Assembly (NCBI GenBank): GCA_963734185.1 | Contig: CAVTGA010000002.1 | Location: 558,001-622,000 of the forward strand | Direction of reading: 5' to 3' | DNA length: 64,000 nucleotides | From: PALSA-894 sp963734185 | GTDB taxonomy: Bacteria; Pseudomonadota; Alphaproteobacteria; Rhizobiales; Xanthobacteraceae | Shown: positions 35,567 through 44,813 of the stretch, piece after piece | Position numbering within the stretch: the stretch's first letter is position 1 | Layout: the number at the start of each line of letters is the position of its first letter | Translations under genes and position numbers: made by a program | The notes under the pieces: generated by a model | Databases searched by the model: none | What the model saw: only the letters and a program-made list of their open reading frames with translations | Told to the model about the DNA's origin: nothing

Positions 35567-36463
35567 ATGACCGTCGCCCGCACCAGTCCCGCCATGGCGA
35601 AGGCCAACGGGATCGAGCTTTGCTACGACACGTTCGGCGACCGCGCCGCGCCCCCACTGGTGCTGATCATGGGCCTTGCCGCCCAGATGATCGCCTGGGA
35701 CGAGGAATTCTGCTCCGCTCTTGCGGCGCGCGGCTACTGGGTGGTGCGCTTCGACAACCGCGATATCGGGCTGTCGACCAAATTGACCCAGCACGGCACG
35801 CCCGACGTCATGGCGATGGTCGGGGCGCTGATGCAGGGCAGGACCGTCGCGGCGCCCTACACACTGCGCGACATGGCGCACGACACCGTCGGCCTGATGG
35901 ATGCGCTCGGCATCAGGTCGGCGCACGTCGCCGGCGCCTCGATGGGGGGTGCCATTGCGCAGGAGATCGCCATCCGCCACCCGGCCCGGCTGCGCACGCT
36001 CACCTCGATCATGTCGTCGACCGGCGAGCCGGGCCTCGGCCCGCCGACGCCGGAGGCGATGGCGATCCTCACCAGCCCGGCACCGACTGAATGGAACGCC
36101 TACCTGGAACGCTACCGGAAGACCTGGTCGGTACTGCGCGGACCCGGTTTCCCGCTCGATGAGGCGCGCGACGCCGGCCGCGCCGCGGAGATCTTCGCGC
36201 GCGGCCTCAACCCGCCCGGCGCCGCCCGTCAGTTCGCCGCCGTTCTGGCCTCGGGAAGCCGCAAGGACGCGCTCGCATCGGTCAAGGCGCCGACGCTCGT
36301 CATCCACGGCGATGCCGATCCGCTGATCCGGCTCGACGGCGGGCAGGCGACCGCGCGGGCTATCCCCGGCGCCAAGCTCCTGGTGGTCAAGGGCATGGGC
36401 CACGCGCTGCCGATATCCATGTGGCCCGAGATCATCGCGGCAATCGAGGGACATGCGCGCTAG
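35567..36463 (+). CDS. Alpha/beta hydrolase (S33-peptidase / haloperoxidase-like)
   Basis: A 298-residue alpha/beta hydrolase. Oxyanion region LIMGLAAQMIAWDE, FDNRDIGLST, nucleophile elbow GASMGG with Ser125, acid in IHGDADPLI and His in GMGHALP. The FDNRDxGxST stretch is typical of a widespread subfamily annotated as alpha/beta hydrolase or aclacinomycin-methylesterase-like. No export signal. The next gene, another alpha/beta hydrolase, starts 26 bases downstream in the same direction, so they are likely co-transcribed. Confidence 0.85.
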   Translation: MTVARTSPAMAKANGIELCYDTFGDRAAPPLVLIMGLAAQMIAWDEEFCSALAARGYWVVRFDNRDIGLSTKLTQHGTPDVMAMVGALMQGRTVAAPYTLRDMAHDTVGLMDALGIRSAHVAGASMGGAIAQEIAIRHPARLRTLTSIMSSTGEPGLGPPTPEAMAILTSPAPTEWNAYLERYRKTWSVLRGPGFPLDEARDAGRAAEIFARGLNPPGAARQFAAVLASGSRKDALASVKAPTLVIHGDADPLIRLDGGQATARAIPGAKLLVVKGMGHALPISMWPEIIAAIEGHAR

Positions 36464-36489
36464 GATCAGCGACGCATAAGGAGACGCCC

Positions 36490-37365
36490 ATGTTCAAGCA
36501 CGACCATGCCGAGGTGAACGGCATCCGCCTGCACTACGTCATGAACGGCTCCGGCAAGCTCATCCTGTTCGTGCACGGCTTCCCGGAATTCTGGTACGCC
36601 TGGAAGGACCAGCTCGCCGAGTTCGGACGCGACCATTGCGCGGTCGCGCTCGACATGCGCGGCTACAATCTCTCGGACAAGCCCGAGGCGGTCGACCAAT
36701 ACGCGATCAAATACCTGGTCGAGGACCTCCGCGCGCTGGCCCGCTCGCTCGGCCACGAGCGCTTCATCGTCGTGGCGCACGACTGGGGCGGCGCGGTCGC
36801 CTGGGCGCTCGCCATCAATCACCCGGAATGCGTGGAGAAGCTGATCATCGTCAACTCGCCGCACCCGGCGGTGTTCGCGCGCGAGCTGACCGTGAGCCCG
36901 GTGCAACAGCAGGCGAGCCAGTACATGCTGGCGTTCCGCAGCCGCAAGACCGAAGGCATGTTGTCGGCCAACAATTACGCCGCGCTGGTCGGCATCGTGA
37001 TGGGCGAGGGCCTGAAGCAGGGGTTCTTCACCGAGGCCGACCGCGACGCCTATATCGCGGCGTGGTCGCAGCCGGGCGCGCTCACCGGGGGCCTCAACTA
37101 TTATCGCGCCTCGCGCGTTGGCCCGCCGACCGGCGAGGAGGGCGCGCGCACGTTCGAGCCGGGCGCGAAGTCGATGGAGGTGCGCGTGCCGACCCTGGTG
37201 ATCTGGGGCGAAAAGGACGTCGCGCTCACGCTCGGCAATCTCGAAGGTCTCGACGCCTACGTCCCCGACCTCACCATCCGCCGCATCCCCGACGGCACGC
37301 ACTGGGTGGTGCACGAGAAGCCCGAGCTGGTGAACGGGTACATCCGGGAGTTTGTTGGGCGGTAG
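36490..37365 (+). CDS. Epoxide-hydrolase-like alpha/beta hydrolase
   Basis: A 291-residue alpha/beta hydrolase. HGFPEFWYAW (oxyanion HGxPE motif) and an aspartate nucleophile, Asp98 in AHDWGG, mark the epoxide hydrolase / haloalkane-dehalogenase-type branch. Asp243 (WGEKD) and His271 (GTHWVV) complete the triad, and the lid has NYYRASR with candidate epoxide-activating Tyr. AAGGAG precedes ATG 36490. Epoxide hydrolysis to a diol is the first guess; haloacid dehalogenation is the alternative. Probably an operon with the hydrolase before it; convergent with the Gfo/Idh gene. Confidence 0.85.
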   Translation: MFKHDHAEVNGIRLHYVMNGSGKLILFVHGFPEFWYAWKDQLAEFGRDHCAVALDMRGYNLSDKPEAVDQYAIKYLVEDLRALARSLGHERFIVVAHDWGGAVAWALAINHPECVEKLIIVNSPHPAVFARELTVSPVQQQASQYMLAFRSRKTEGMLSANNYAALVGIVMGEGLKQGFFTEADRDAYIAAWSQPGALTGGLNYYRASRVGPPTGEEGARTFEPGAKSMEVRVPTLVIWGEKDVALTLGNLEGLDAYVPDLTIRRIPDGTHWVVHEKPELVNGYIREFVGR

Positions 37366-37423
37366 GACTCGCCATGGCCGGGCTTGTCCTGACATCCACG
37401 AATGCCGGCGCGCAATTCAAGCC

Positions 37424-38494
37424 TCATCGCAGCACGACCTCCCGCCCGCTCGCCGCCGATTCGTGCACGCCAAGCGTAGCGGCGAGCGTACGCGTCGCGT
37501 CCTCGCCCGAAATGATCGGCGCAGCCTCGCCGCGGATCACGGCACAGAAATGATCGATCTGGCGCGCGAGGGGGTCGGCTTGCACGACGGCAACGTGCTC
37601 CGACAGGAGCGGTGCCATCCAACCCTTCTCGGCGCCGTAGTGCCAGCGGCGCAGGCTCGGCACCGCGAGCGAGCCTTCGGTCCCTGAGATGAAGTAGCAG
37701 TCGGCTCCAACGGGCGGATAGGCCGGGTTCTCGGCCGCGGTCAGCTCCCAGCTCCACGGTGCGGCCGCGGTGTCCGACAAGGTCATGGTGCCGAGCGCGC
37801 CGTTGGCGAAACGCACCCCGATAACGGCCGTATCCTCGACCTCAAAGCCGCGAATGCTGTTCGACGTGAACGCCTGCAGGCTCGCCATGTCGCCGACCAT
37901 GAAGCGAAGGTCGTCGACCGCATGGATGAGATTGATCAGGACCGGGCCGCCGCCCGGCTCGCGCCGCCAGGTCGTAGACGTCCGAAGGACGGCGTCGCTT
38001 CGCTCGCCTATGTCGAAATAGCCGTCGGGCTTGAGCAGCGTTTGCATAGCCGTAACGGTCACGATGCGGCCGAGCGCGCCCGCACGTATGAGGTCGCGCG
38101 CCGCGCCAAGGATCGGATTGTGCCGCCGGTGATGGCCGACCAGCAGCGGCAGCCTGGCCTTGCGCGCGCCCGCAACCAGCCGCGCCGCATCGGCGACCGT
38201 GTCGGCGATCGGTTTCTCCACCAGGACCGGCACGTCGCGCGCCAGGCAGGCAAGCGCGTTCGGCACATGCACGACATTCGGCGTGGCGATGATCGCGCCG
38301 GCCGGCCGCGTCTGCGCCAGCATCCGGTCGAGGTTGGCGAAATACGGCACGCCGAGCTCGGCCGCGAGCGCGCCCGCAGCCGGCGCCGGATCGGCGATCG
38401 CCGCCAGCTCGCATTGGTCCGACGCCCGGATATATTTGACGTGCGAACGCCCGATAGCGCCGGCTCCGACGACGGCGAGGGGAAGACGGGGCAT
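37424..38494 (-). CDS. Gfo/Idh/MocA family oxidoreductase
   Basis: A 356-residue NAD(P)-dependent dehydrogenase of the glucose-fructose oxidoreductase / inositol dehydrogenase family. The Rossmann motif VVGAGAIGRSH (about 7-17) and the conserved LVEKPIAD (EKP) are present; the C-terminal alpha/beta domain has INLIHAVDDLRFMVG with the usual His-Asp pair. Start 38494 is preceded by GAGGG. Expected reaction: oxidation or reduction of a sugar, inositol or related hydroxyl compound in the cytosol. Divergent from the second LIV operon with a 181-base gap. Confidence 0.87.
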   Translation of the reverse strand: MPRLPLAVVGAGAIGRSHVKYIRASDQCELAAIADPAPAAGALAAELGVPYFANLDRMLAQTRPAGAIIATPNVVHVPNALACLARDVPVLVEKPIADTVADAARLVAGARKARLPLLVGHHRRHNPILGAARDLIRAGALGRIVTVTAMQTLLKPDGYFDIGERSDAVLRTSTTWRREPGGGPVLINLIHAVDDLRFMVGDMASLQAFTSNSIRGFEVEDTAVIGVRFANGALGTMTLSDTAAAPWSWELTAAENPAYPPVGADCYFISGTEGSLAVPSLRRWHYGAEKGWMAPLLSEHVAVVQADPLARQIDHFCAVIRGEAAPIISGEDATRTLAATLGVHESAASGREVVLR

Positions 38495-38675
38495 GGGGCG
38501 ATTCCCTCGTTGGTCGGTTGCCGCGGCCTTAGCCAGTGCACAAATCCGCAGCATTCCTCAGCCCGGCCGGTCGAAGACCGAGAAGGCCGTTGTTGATCTG
38601 TTGCAGCCGCTCAAGCATAAGCTAGCCCATGGCTCAACCGTCGTGTCGGTCCGGCACGACCCCCAGGAGGATCGC

Positions 38676-39878
38676 ATGGCCGTCCAGTTCCGTCGCGTGG
38701 CGTCACGTCTCGCGCTCATCGCCGCCGCAACGTCGATCGGCGGTGCCGCATATGCCAAGGACATCAAGGTCTGCCTGATCGCGGGCAAGACCGGCCCGCT
38801 CGAAGCCTATGCCAAGCAGACCGAGAACGGCTTCATGATGGGGCTGGAATTCCTCACCCAAGGCTCCATGACGGTAGGCGCCGACAAGCTCGTGGTCATC
38901 GTCAAGGACGACCAGCTCAAGCCCGACCGCGGCAAGTCGCTGCTCGAAGAGTGCTACGGCGACGACAAGGCCGACATCGCGGTCGGCACCACCGGATCGC
39001 CGGTCACGCTCGCCATGCTGCCGGTGGCCGAGGAGCACAAGAAGGTGCTGATCGTGGAGCCGGCGGTTGCCGATTCGATCACCGGCGACAAGTGGAACCG
39101 CTACATCTTCCGCACCGGCCGCAGCTCTTACCAGGATGCGCTCGCCAACGCGGCCTCGATCCCAGCGAACGAGGACGTGGCGATCGGCATGCTCGGCCTC
39201 GATACCGCGTTCGGCCGTGACGGCGTCGCGGCGTTCAAGCAGGCGCTCGCGGAGATCCGCCCCAAGGTCAAGATCGTCGCCGAGGAATACGCCGCCGGCA
39301 ACACCGCGGACTTCGCGCCGTTCGCCGAGCGGCTGTTCAATGCGCTGAAGGACCGGCCGGGCAAGCGCATCATCGGCTTCATCTGGGCCGGACCGCATCC
39401 CCTCGCCAAGTTCGTCGACATGAAGCCGGAGCGCTTCAACATCGCGCTTTCACCGGGCGGCAACATCCTGCCGGTGATGGCGGCGTGGAAGCAGTTCGCC
39501 GGCATCGAGGGCGGCATCTACTACTATTACGACTTCCCCAAGAATGCGATGAACGACTGGCTCAAGGCCGAGTACCGCAAGCGCCACAATGCGCCGCCGG
39601 ACTTCTTCGTGGCCGGCGGCTTCGCGGCAGCCTCGGCGCTGGTGAGCGCGCTCAAGAAGGCCGGATCGACCGACACCGAGAAGCTGATCGCCGCCATGGA
39701 GGGCATGAGCTTCGACACGCCCAAGGGCCCGATGACGTTCCGCAAGGAGGACCATCAGGCGCTGCAGGACATGTACCACTTCCGCATCAAGAAGAACGCG
39801 ACCGACACGGACGTGCTCGAGCTGGTCGCGACCGTCGCGGCCAAGGACATGCCGCTGCCGATCCGCAACAAGCGCTGA
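38676..39878 (+). CDS. LIV-type ABC substrate-binding protein (system 2)
   Basis: A 400-residue periplasmic binding protein of type I. Signal peptide to AAYAKD; mature start KDIKVCLIAGKTGPLEAYAKQTENG, then GTTGSPVTLAMLPVAEEHKK and YIFRTGRSSYQDA of the family. AGGAGG sits before ATG 38676; a much longer upstream frame overlaps the divergent gene and was discarded. First gene of the second LIV operon and separated from the ATPase gene by a strong hairpin, which would favour high expression of this receptor. Ligand unknown. Confidence 0.92.
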   Translation: MAVQFRRVASRLALIAAATSIGGAAYAKDIKVCLIAGKTGPLEAYAKQTENGFMMGLEFLTQGSMTVGADKLVVIVKDDQLKPDRGKSLLEECYGDDKADIAVGTTGSPVTLAMLPVAEEHKKVLIVEPAVADSITGDKWNRYIFRTGRSSYQDALANAASIPANEDVAIGMLGLDTAFGRDGVAAFKQALAEIRPKVKIVAEEYAAGNTADFAPFAERLFNALKDRPGKRIIGFIWAGPHPLAKFVDMKPERFNIALSPGGNILPVMAAWKQFAGIEGGIYYYYDFPKNAMNDWLKAEYRKRHNAPPDFFVAGGFAAASALVSALKKAGSTDTEKLIAAMEGMSFDTPKGPMTFRKEDHQALQDMYHFRIKKNATDTDVLELVATVAAKDMPLPIRNKR

Positions 39879-39886
39879 GGCGCCGG

Positions 39887-39910
39887 CGGCCGGGCGCCAG
39901 CGCCCGGCCG
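39887..39910 (+). promoter_or_regulatory. Intra-operon GC hairpin after the binding-protein gene
   Basis: A perfect 11-base-pair stem, CGGCCGGGCGC (39887-39897) and GCGCCCGGCCG (39900-39910), nine bases after the stop codon. No T-run follows, so it is not a standard intrinsic terminator; the usual reading is mRNA 3'-end protection or partial termination that makes much more binding protein than permease. Confidence 0.7.
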
Positions 39911-39936
39911 TTCGCGCGGGGGGCCAAGCGGGGGTG

Positions 39937-40725
39937 ATGTCGCACGATCCTCATGACGGCGCCGCGCCGGTGCTGCTCACCCGCGACCTGACCATCCGCT
40001 TCGGTGGCCACGTGGCGGTCGACCACGTGAGCTGCGCGTTCCGCGCCGGCACCCTGACGGCGATCGTCGGCCCGAACGGCGCCGGCAAGACCACCTACTT
40101 CAACCTGATGTCGGGGCAACTGCCGGCCAGCGAAGGCACCGTCGTGCTCGACGGCACCGACATCACGCGCCTCGGCGCCGCGGCGCGCGCCCGGCGCGGC
40201 ATCGGCCGCGCCTTCCAGCTCACCAACCTTTTTCCCAACCTCAGCGTCGCCGAGAACGTGCGGCTTGCCGTGCAGGCGCGCGCCGGCGGCGGGGCTGATT
40301 TCTGGTCGCAGTGGAACGCGCGGCGCGAATGGATCGAGACCGCCGAGCGCGTGGTCGAGAGCGTCGCGCTGCACGACAAGCGCAATGTGCCGGCGGCGGC
40401 GCTGCCGCACGGCGACAAGCGCAAGCTCGACGTCGCCCTGATGATGGCGCTCGAGCCGCACGTGTTCATGTTCGACGAGCCGACCGCCGGCATGTCGGTG
40501 GACGAGGTGCCGGTGATCCTCGACCTGATCCGGCAGCTCAAGGCCGAGCGGACCAAGACCATCCTGCTGGTCGAGCACAAGATGGACGTCGTGCGCAGCC
40601 TCGCCGATCGCATCATCGTGCTGCACAACGGGCGCCTCGTCGCCGACGGCGAGCCGGCCGAGGTGATCGCCTCGCCGGTGGTGCAGGAGGCTTATCTGGG
40701 CGTTCCGGCCGGAGCAGCCCGATGA
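39937..40725 (+). CDS. livG: LIV-type ABC ATPase LivG (system 2)
   Basis: A 262-residue ABC ATPase. Walker A GPNGAGKTT, Q-loop GRAFQLTNLF, Walker B FMFDEPTAGMS, switch His VEHKMD. The signature region reads LPHGDKRKLDVALMM instead of the usual LSGGQ-type sequence, a variant common in LivG paralogues. A GTG lies directly before the ATG used here; GGGG is just upstream. It overlaps livF by four bases (ATGA). In this operon the ATPases come before the permeases, opposite to systems 1 and 3. Confidence 0.92.
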   Translation: MSHDPHDGAAPVLLTRDLTIRFGGHVAVDHVSCAFRAGTLTAIVGPNGAGKTTYFNLMSGQLPASEGTVVLDGTDITRLGAAARARRGIGRAFQLTNLFPNLSVAENVRLAVQARAGGGADFWSQWNARREWIETAERVVESVALHDKRNVPAAALPHGDKRKLDVALMMALEPHVFMFDEPTAGMSVDEVPVILDLIRQLKAERTKTILLVEHKMDVVRSLADRIIVLHNGRLVADGEPAEVIASPVVQEAYLGVPAGAAR

Positions 40726-41444
40726 GCGACCCGTTGCTGGTGCTGGAAAACGTCGAGACCCATATCGGGCAGTATCACATCCTGCAGGGCGTCGACCTTA
40801 CGGTGCCGCGCGGCGCCATGACGGTGCTGCTCGGACGCAACGGCGCCGGCAAGACCACGACCATGCGCACCATCATGGGCCTGTGGAAGCCGAGCCGCGG
40901 CCGCATCACGTTTTCGGGCCGCGAGATCGGCGGCCTGCCGACGCCCGACATCGCGCGCGCCGGCATCGCCTACGTGCCCGAAGCCATGGGCATCTTCGCC
41001 GACCTCACGGTGGCCGAGAACATGACGCTGGCGGCGCGCGACGGGCCGCCGGATGCGGCGCGCATCGCGTGGATCTTCGGCTTCTTCCCGGCGCTCAAGC
41101 TGTTCTGGTCCTATCCGGCCGGCGTGCTGTCGGGCGGGCAGAAGCAGATGCTCTCGATCGCGCGCGCGATCGTCGAACCGCGCGAGCTGCTGCTGATCGA
41201 CGAGCCGACCAAGGGCATCGCGCCGGCCATCATCGACAACATGATCCGCGCCTTCCGCGAGCTCCAGCGCGGCGGCACCACCATCCTGCTGGTCGAGCAG
41301 AACTTCCACTTCGCGCAGGCGCTCGGGGACCACGTCGCGGTGATGGACGACGGGCGCATCGTGCATCGCGGCACGATGGCGGCGCTCGCCGCCGACAGCG
41401 CGTTGCAGCAGCGCCTGCTCGGCCTTTCGCTCGAAACCCATTGA
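40722..41444 (+). CDS. livF: LIV-type ABC ATPase LivF (system 2)
   Basis: A 240-residue ABC ATPase. Walker A GRNGAGKTT, VPEAMGIFADLTVAENM, signature LSGGQKQMLSIARAI, Walker B LLLIDEPTKGIAP, switch VEQNFHF. The LivF-typical VPEGR is VPEAM here. Start ATG 40722 lies inside the livG stop. Followed after ten bases by livH. It forms the ATPase heterodimer with the preceding LivG. Confidence 0.93.
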   Translation: MSDPLLVLENVETHIGQYHILQGVDLTVPRGAMTVLLGRNGAGKTTTMRTIMGLWKPSRGRITFSGREIGGLPTPDIARAGIAYVPEAMGIFADLTVAENMTLAARDGPPDAARIAWIFGFFPALKLFWSYPAGVLSGGQKQMLSIARAIVEPRELLLIDEPTKGIAPAIIDNMIRAFRELQRGGTTILLVEQNFHFAQALGDHVAVMDDGRIVHRGTMAALAADSALQQRLLGLSLETH

Positions 41445-41454
41445 GGATCAGGGC

Positions 41455-42468
41455 ATGACGATCGCGGCTTCCGAGACCCACGCGCTGCCGGCCGTCCCGG
41501 TCGACTATTGGCCGCTGCTGCTGCCGGTCGCGCTTGCCCTCGCCGCCCTGCCGTTGATCGGGTTCAACTCGACCTGGGTGACCTTGACGGTCGCGGGCCT
41601 GGCCATGGGCATGATGATCTTCGTGATCGCGAGCGGGCTGACGTTGATTTTCGGGCTGATGGATGTGCTCAACTTCGGGCATGGCGCCTTCATCGCGGTC
41701 GGCGCCTACGTGGCGATGTCGGTGCTGCTGCCGTTCGCCGGCTGGGTGCAGGCCGACTCGCTCGCGCTCAATCTGGCGGCCCTGGCGGTGGCGGTATTGG
41801 CCGCGATTGTCGCGACCGGCGCGCTCGGATGGGCGTTCGAGCGCCTCATCATCATGCCGGTGTACGGCCAGCACCTGAAGCAGATCCTCATCACCATGGG
41901 CGGCCTGATCGTCGCCGAGCAGATGGTGCATGTGGTGTGGGGCGGCGAGCAGAAACCGATGCCGCTGCCCTCCGCGCTGCGCGGCGCGCTGACGTTCGGC
42001 GACGTCGCGGTGGAGAAATTCCGCCTGCTGGCAGTCGCGGTGGGCCTCGCGGTGTTCGTGGCGATGTTCCTGGTGCTCAACCGGACCAAGATCGGCCTGC
42101 TGATCCGCGCCGGCGTCGAGAACAGCGAGATGGTCGAGGCGCTCGGCTACCGCATCCGCCGGCTGTTCGTCGCCGTGTTCGTGGCCGGCTCCGCGCTCGC
42201 CGGCCTCGGCGGGACGCTGTGGGCGCTTTATCGCGAGACCCTGACTGCGGCGATCGGCGGCGAGCTGATGGTGCTGGTGTTCATCGTGATCATCATCGGC
42301 GGCCTCGGCTCGGTCGGCGGCTGCTTCCTCGGCGCCGTGCTGGTCGCCCTCACCGCCAACTATGTCGGCTACCTCGCGCCCAAGATCGCGCTCGTCTCCA
42401 ACATCATGCTGATGGTGACGATCCTGATGTGGCGGCCGCAGGGCCTCTATCCGGTGGCCAAGCGATGA
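41455..42468 (+). CDS. livH: LIV-type ABC permease LivH (system 2)
   Basis: A 337-residue polytopic permease, longer than LivH of the other two systems because of ~40 extra N-terminal residues. IASGLTLIFGLMDVLNFGHGAFIAVGAY is the LivH hallmark region, and IRAGVENSEMVEALGYRIRRLF is the ATPase-contact loop. It starts ten bases after livF and overlaps livM by four bases. Inner membrane, about nine helices. Confidence 0.92.
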   Translation: MTIAASETHALPAVPVDYWPLLLPVALALAALPLIGFNSTWVTLTVAGLAMGMMIFVIASGLTLIFGLMDVLNFGHGAFIAVGAYVAMSVLLPFAGWVQADSLALNLAALAVAVLAAIVATGALGWAFERLIIMPVYGQHLKQILITMGGLIVAEQMVHVVWGGEQKPMPLPSALRGALTFGDVAVEKFRLLAVAVGLAVFVAMFLVLNRTKIGLLIRAGVENSEMVEALGYRIRRLFVAVFVAGSALAGLGGTLWALYRETLTAAIGGELMVLVFIVIIIGGLGSVGGCFLGAVLVALTANYVGYLAPKIALVSNIMLMVTILMWRPQGLYPVAKR

Positions 42469-43526
42469 CCGGCATCCTCTCCGGCGACACCCCGCGCAGC
42501 ACGATCCTGTCCCTGCTGCTGGTCGTGGTGCTCGGGGTTTTGGCGACCGCGCCGTTCCTGTTCGACGGCGCGCAGGCGATCAACACGGCGGCGAAGATCT
42601 GCGTCTTCATCGTGCTGGTGGCGAGCTACGACCTGCTGCTCGGCTACACCGGCATCGTGTCGTTCGCCCACACCATGTTCTACGGCATCGGCGGCTACGG
42701 CGTCGGGCTCGCCATGCACTTCTGGGGCCCGACCTGGGGCGCGATGGGCTTGGGCCTCATCCTCGCGCTGCTGCTCGGCGTCGTGCTCGCGCTCGTCATC
42801 GGCCTGTTCTCGTTGCGCGTGCGCGCGATCTTCTACGCCATGATCACGCTCGCGGTGGCTTCGGCCTTCGCGGTGCTGGCGGCGCAACTCTCCGAGCTGA
42901 CCGGCGGCGAGGACGGTCGCTCGTTCCGCGTGCCGGAGGTGCTGCGGCCCGGGTATCGCCTGCTCGATGCGCCGCTGTTCGGCACCGCCATCACCGGCCG
43001 GGTGATCACCTACTATGTGGTGTTCGTCGGCGCGCTCGTTCTGTTCCTCGCCGCGCTGCGCATCGTGAACTCGCCGTTCGGCCGCGTGCTGCAGGCGATC
43101 CGCGAGAACGACTTCCGCACCGAGGCGCTCGGCTACCGCACCGTCTACTACCGCACCGCGGCCAATTGCCTCGCCGCCGCCATGGCGGTGCTGGCCGGCG
43201 CGCTCAACGCGTTGTGGCTGCGTTATACCGGTCCCGACGTGACGCTCTCCTTCGCCATCATGCTCGACATCCTGCTGATGGTGGTGATCGGCGGCATGGG
43301 CACGCTCTACGGCGCCGTCGTCGGCGTCACCCTCTTCATCCTGGCGCAGAGCTACCTGCAGAAGCTGATGGGGAGCGCCGCCAAGGCGACCGAGGCGCTG
43401 CCGCTGCTGCCGCAACTCCTGCATCCCGACCGCTGGCTGCTGTGGCTCGGCGTGCTGTTCGTGCTCAGCGTGTACTTCTTCCCGACCGGCATCGTCGGCA
43501 AGCTCAGGGGATCGGCAAGACCATGA
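42465..43526 (+). CDS. livM: LIV-type ABC permease LivM (system 2)
   Basis: A 353-residue permease. Landmarks: ASYDLLLGYTGIVSFAHTMFYGIGGYG, RVRAIFYAMITLAVASAF, and LQAIRENDFRTEALGYRTVYYR. Compared with standard LivM it has an extra ~30-residue segment near the C-terminus (SYLQKLMGSAAKATEALPLLPQLLHPDR). ATG 42465 overlaps the livH stop and its own stop overlaps the next gene, so the downstream ion transporter is co-translated with this ABC system. Confidence 0.92.
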   Translation: MTGILSGDTPRSTILSLLLVVVLGVLATAPFLFDGAQAINTAAKICVFIVLVASYDLLLGYTGIVSFAHTMFYGIGGYGVGLAMHFWGPTWGAMGLGLILALLLGVVLALVIGLFSLRVRAIFYAMITLAVASAFAVLAAQLSELTGGEDGRSFRVPEVLRPGYRLLDAPLFGTAITGRVITYYVVFVGALVLFLAALRIVNSPFGRVLQAIRENDFRTEALGYRTVYYRTAANCLAAAMAVLAGALNALWLRYTGPDVTLSFAIMLDILLMVVIGGMGTLYGAVVGVTLFILAQSYLQKLMGSAAKATEALPLLPQLLHPDRWLLWLGVLFVLSVYFFPTGIVGKLRGSARP

Positions 43527-44785
43527 CTCTGTTCGGTATTCCGGTCGACTTCATCCTGTTCGGATTGACCCTGCTCGGCGTCGCGCTGTTCCACCAGCAT
43601 ACGCTCGCGGTTGCGCTGAGCGGCCTTGCGGCGATCACGCTCTACAAGCTCGCCTTCACCGGCTTCAAGTTCGGCACCGGGCTCGCCGGACTCGGCCTGC
43701 ACCTGCAGCACGAATGGGTGATCCTGGCGAATCTCTTCTTGCTGCTGATGGGCTTCGCGCTGCTGTCGCGCCACTTCGAGAACAGCCGGGTGCCGGACGC
43801 GATGCCGGCCTATCTGCCCGACGACTGGAAGGGCGCTTTCGCGCTGCTGGTGCTCGTCGCCGTCATCTCGAGCTTCCTCGACAACATCGCGGCCGCGCTG
43901 ATCGGCGGCACCATGGCGCGCCACGTGTTCCGCGGCAAAGTGCACATCGGCTACTTGGCGGCGATCGTCGCCGCCTCCAATGCCGGCGGCTCGGGCAGCG
44001 TCGTCGGCGACACTACCACCACCATGATGTGGATCGACGGGGTGAGCCCGCTGTCGGTCGTCGACGCCTATGTGGCGGCGAGCGTCGCGATGGTGATCTT
44101 CGGCATCCCGGCCGCGCTGCAGCAGCACCGCTATTCACCGATCGCCAAGGACGCGCCGCGCGGCATTGAGATCGAATGGGTGCGCGTCGCGATCGTGGCG
44201 CTGATCCTCGTGGCGGCGATCCTCGCCAACGTGATCGCCAACCTGAGATTCCCGGCCCTGCTCGACGCCATTCCGGTGATCGGGCTTGCGGTGTGGGTCG
44301 TCATCCTCGTCACCGCGCCGCTGCGCCGGCCCGATTGGGAGATCATGCCCGAGACCTTCAAGGGCACCATCTTCCTGCTCGCCTTGGTGACCGCCGCCTC
44401 GATGATGCCGGTCGAGAAGCTGCCGCTGGCCTCCTGGCAGACCGCGCTCGGCCTCGGCTTCGTCTCCGCGGTGTTCGACAACATTCCCTTGACCGCGCTC
44501 GCCTTGAAGCAAGGCGGCTACGACTGGGGCTATCTCGCCTATGCGGTCGGCTTCGGCGGCTCGATGATCTGGTTCGGCTCCTCGGCCGGCGTGGCGCTTG
44601 CCAACATGTACCCGGAGGCGAAGTCGGTCGGACTGTGGCTGCGCCACGGCTGGCACGTCGCAGTCGCCTACGTGATCGGCTTCTTCGTCATGCTGACGGT
44701 GCTCGGCTGGCATCCGGACCCCGACCACAAGAAGCGGGTGGAGGCGCCGGCAACGACGACCGTGCAGGTCGCGAAGGCGATCTGA
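43523..44785 (+). CDS. Ion-transporter-superfamily permease (citrate / NhaD-like) coupled to the LIV operon
   Basis: A 420-residue inner-membrane protein with about ten to twelve helices. Two related halves carry ISSFLDNIAAALIGG and VSAVFDNIPLTALAL, the duplicated FDN-type motifs seen in the ArsB/NhaD/citrate-transporter clan; SNAGGSGSVVGDTTTTMMW and GGSMIWFGSSAGVAL are the matching hairpin loops. This points to a Na+/H+ antiporter or a carboxylate:cation transporter. It overlaps livM by four bases (ATGA). Why an ion-driven carrier shares an ABC importer operon is unclear; it could export a product or balance ions. Confidence 0.82.
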   Translation: MTLFGIPVDFILFGLTLLGVALFHQHTLAVALSGLAAITLYKLAFTGFKFGTGLAGLGLHLQHEWVILANLFLLLMGFALLSRHFENSRVPDAMPAYLPDDWKGAFALLVLVAVISSFLDNIAAALIGGTMARHVFRGKVHIGYLAAIVAASNAGGSGSVVGDTTTTMMWIDGVSPLSVVDAYVAASVAMVIFGIPAALQQHRYSPIAKDAPRGIEIEWVRVAIVALILVAAILANVIANLRFPALLDAIPVIGLAVWVVILVTAPLRRPDWEIMPETFKGTIFLLALVTAASMMPVEKLPLASWQTALGLGFVSAVFDNIPLTALALKQGGYDWGYLAYAVGFGGSMIWFGSSAGVALANMYPEAKSVGLWLRHGWHVAVAYVIGFFVMLTVLGWHPDPDHKKRVEAPATTTVQVAKAI

Positions 44786-44813
44786 CTGCGCCTCAGACCA
44801 AAGGGATGGTGCG

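Noticed and set aside
39887..39910. Intrinsic transcription terminator
   Set aside because: The stem is perfect but no T-run follows, and the next gene in the operon starts 26 bases later; kept as a processing or stability hairpin instead.
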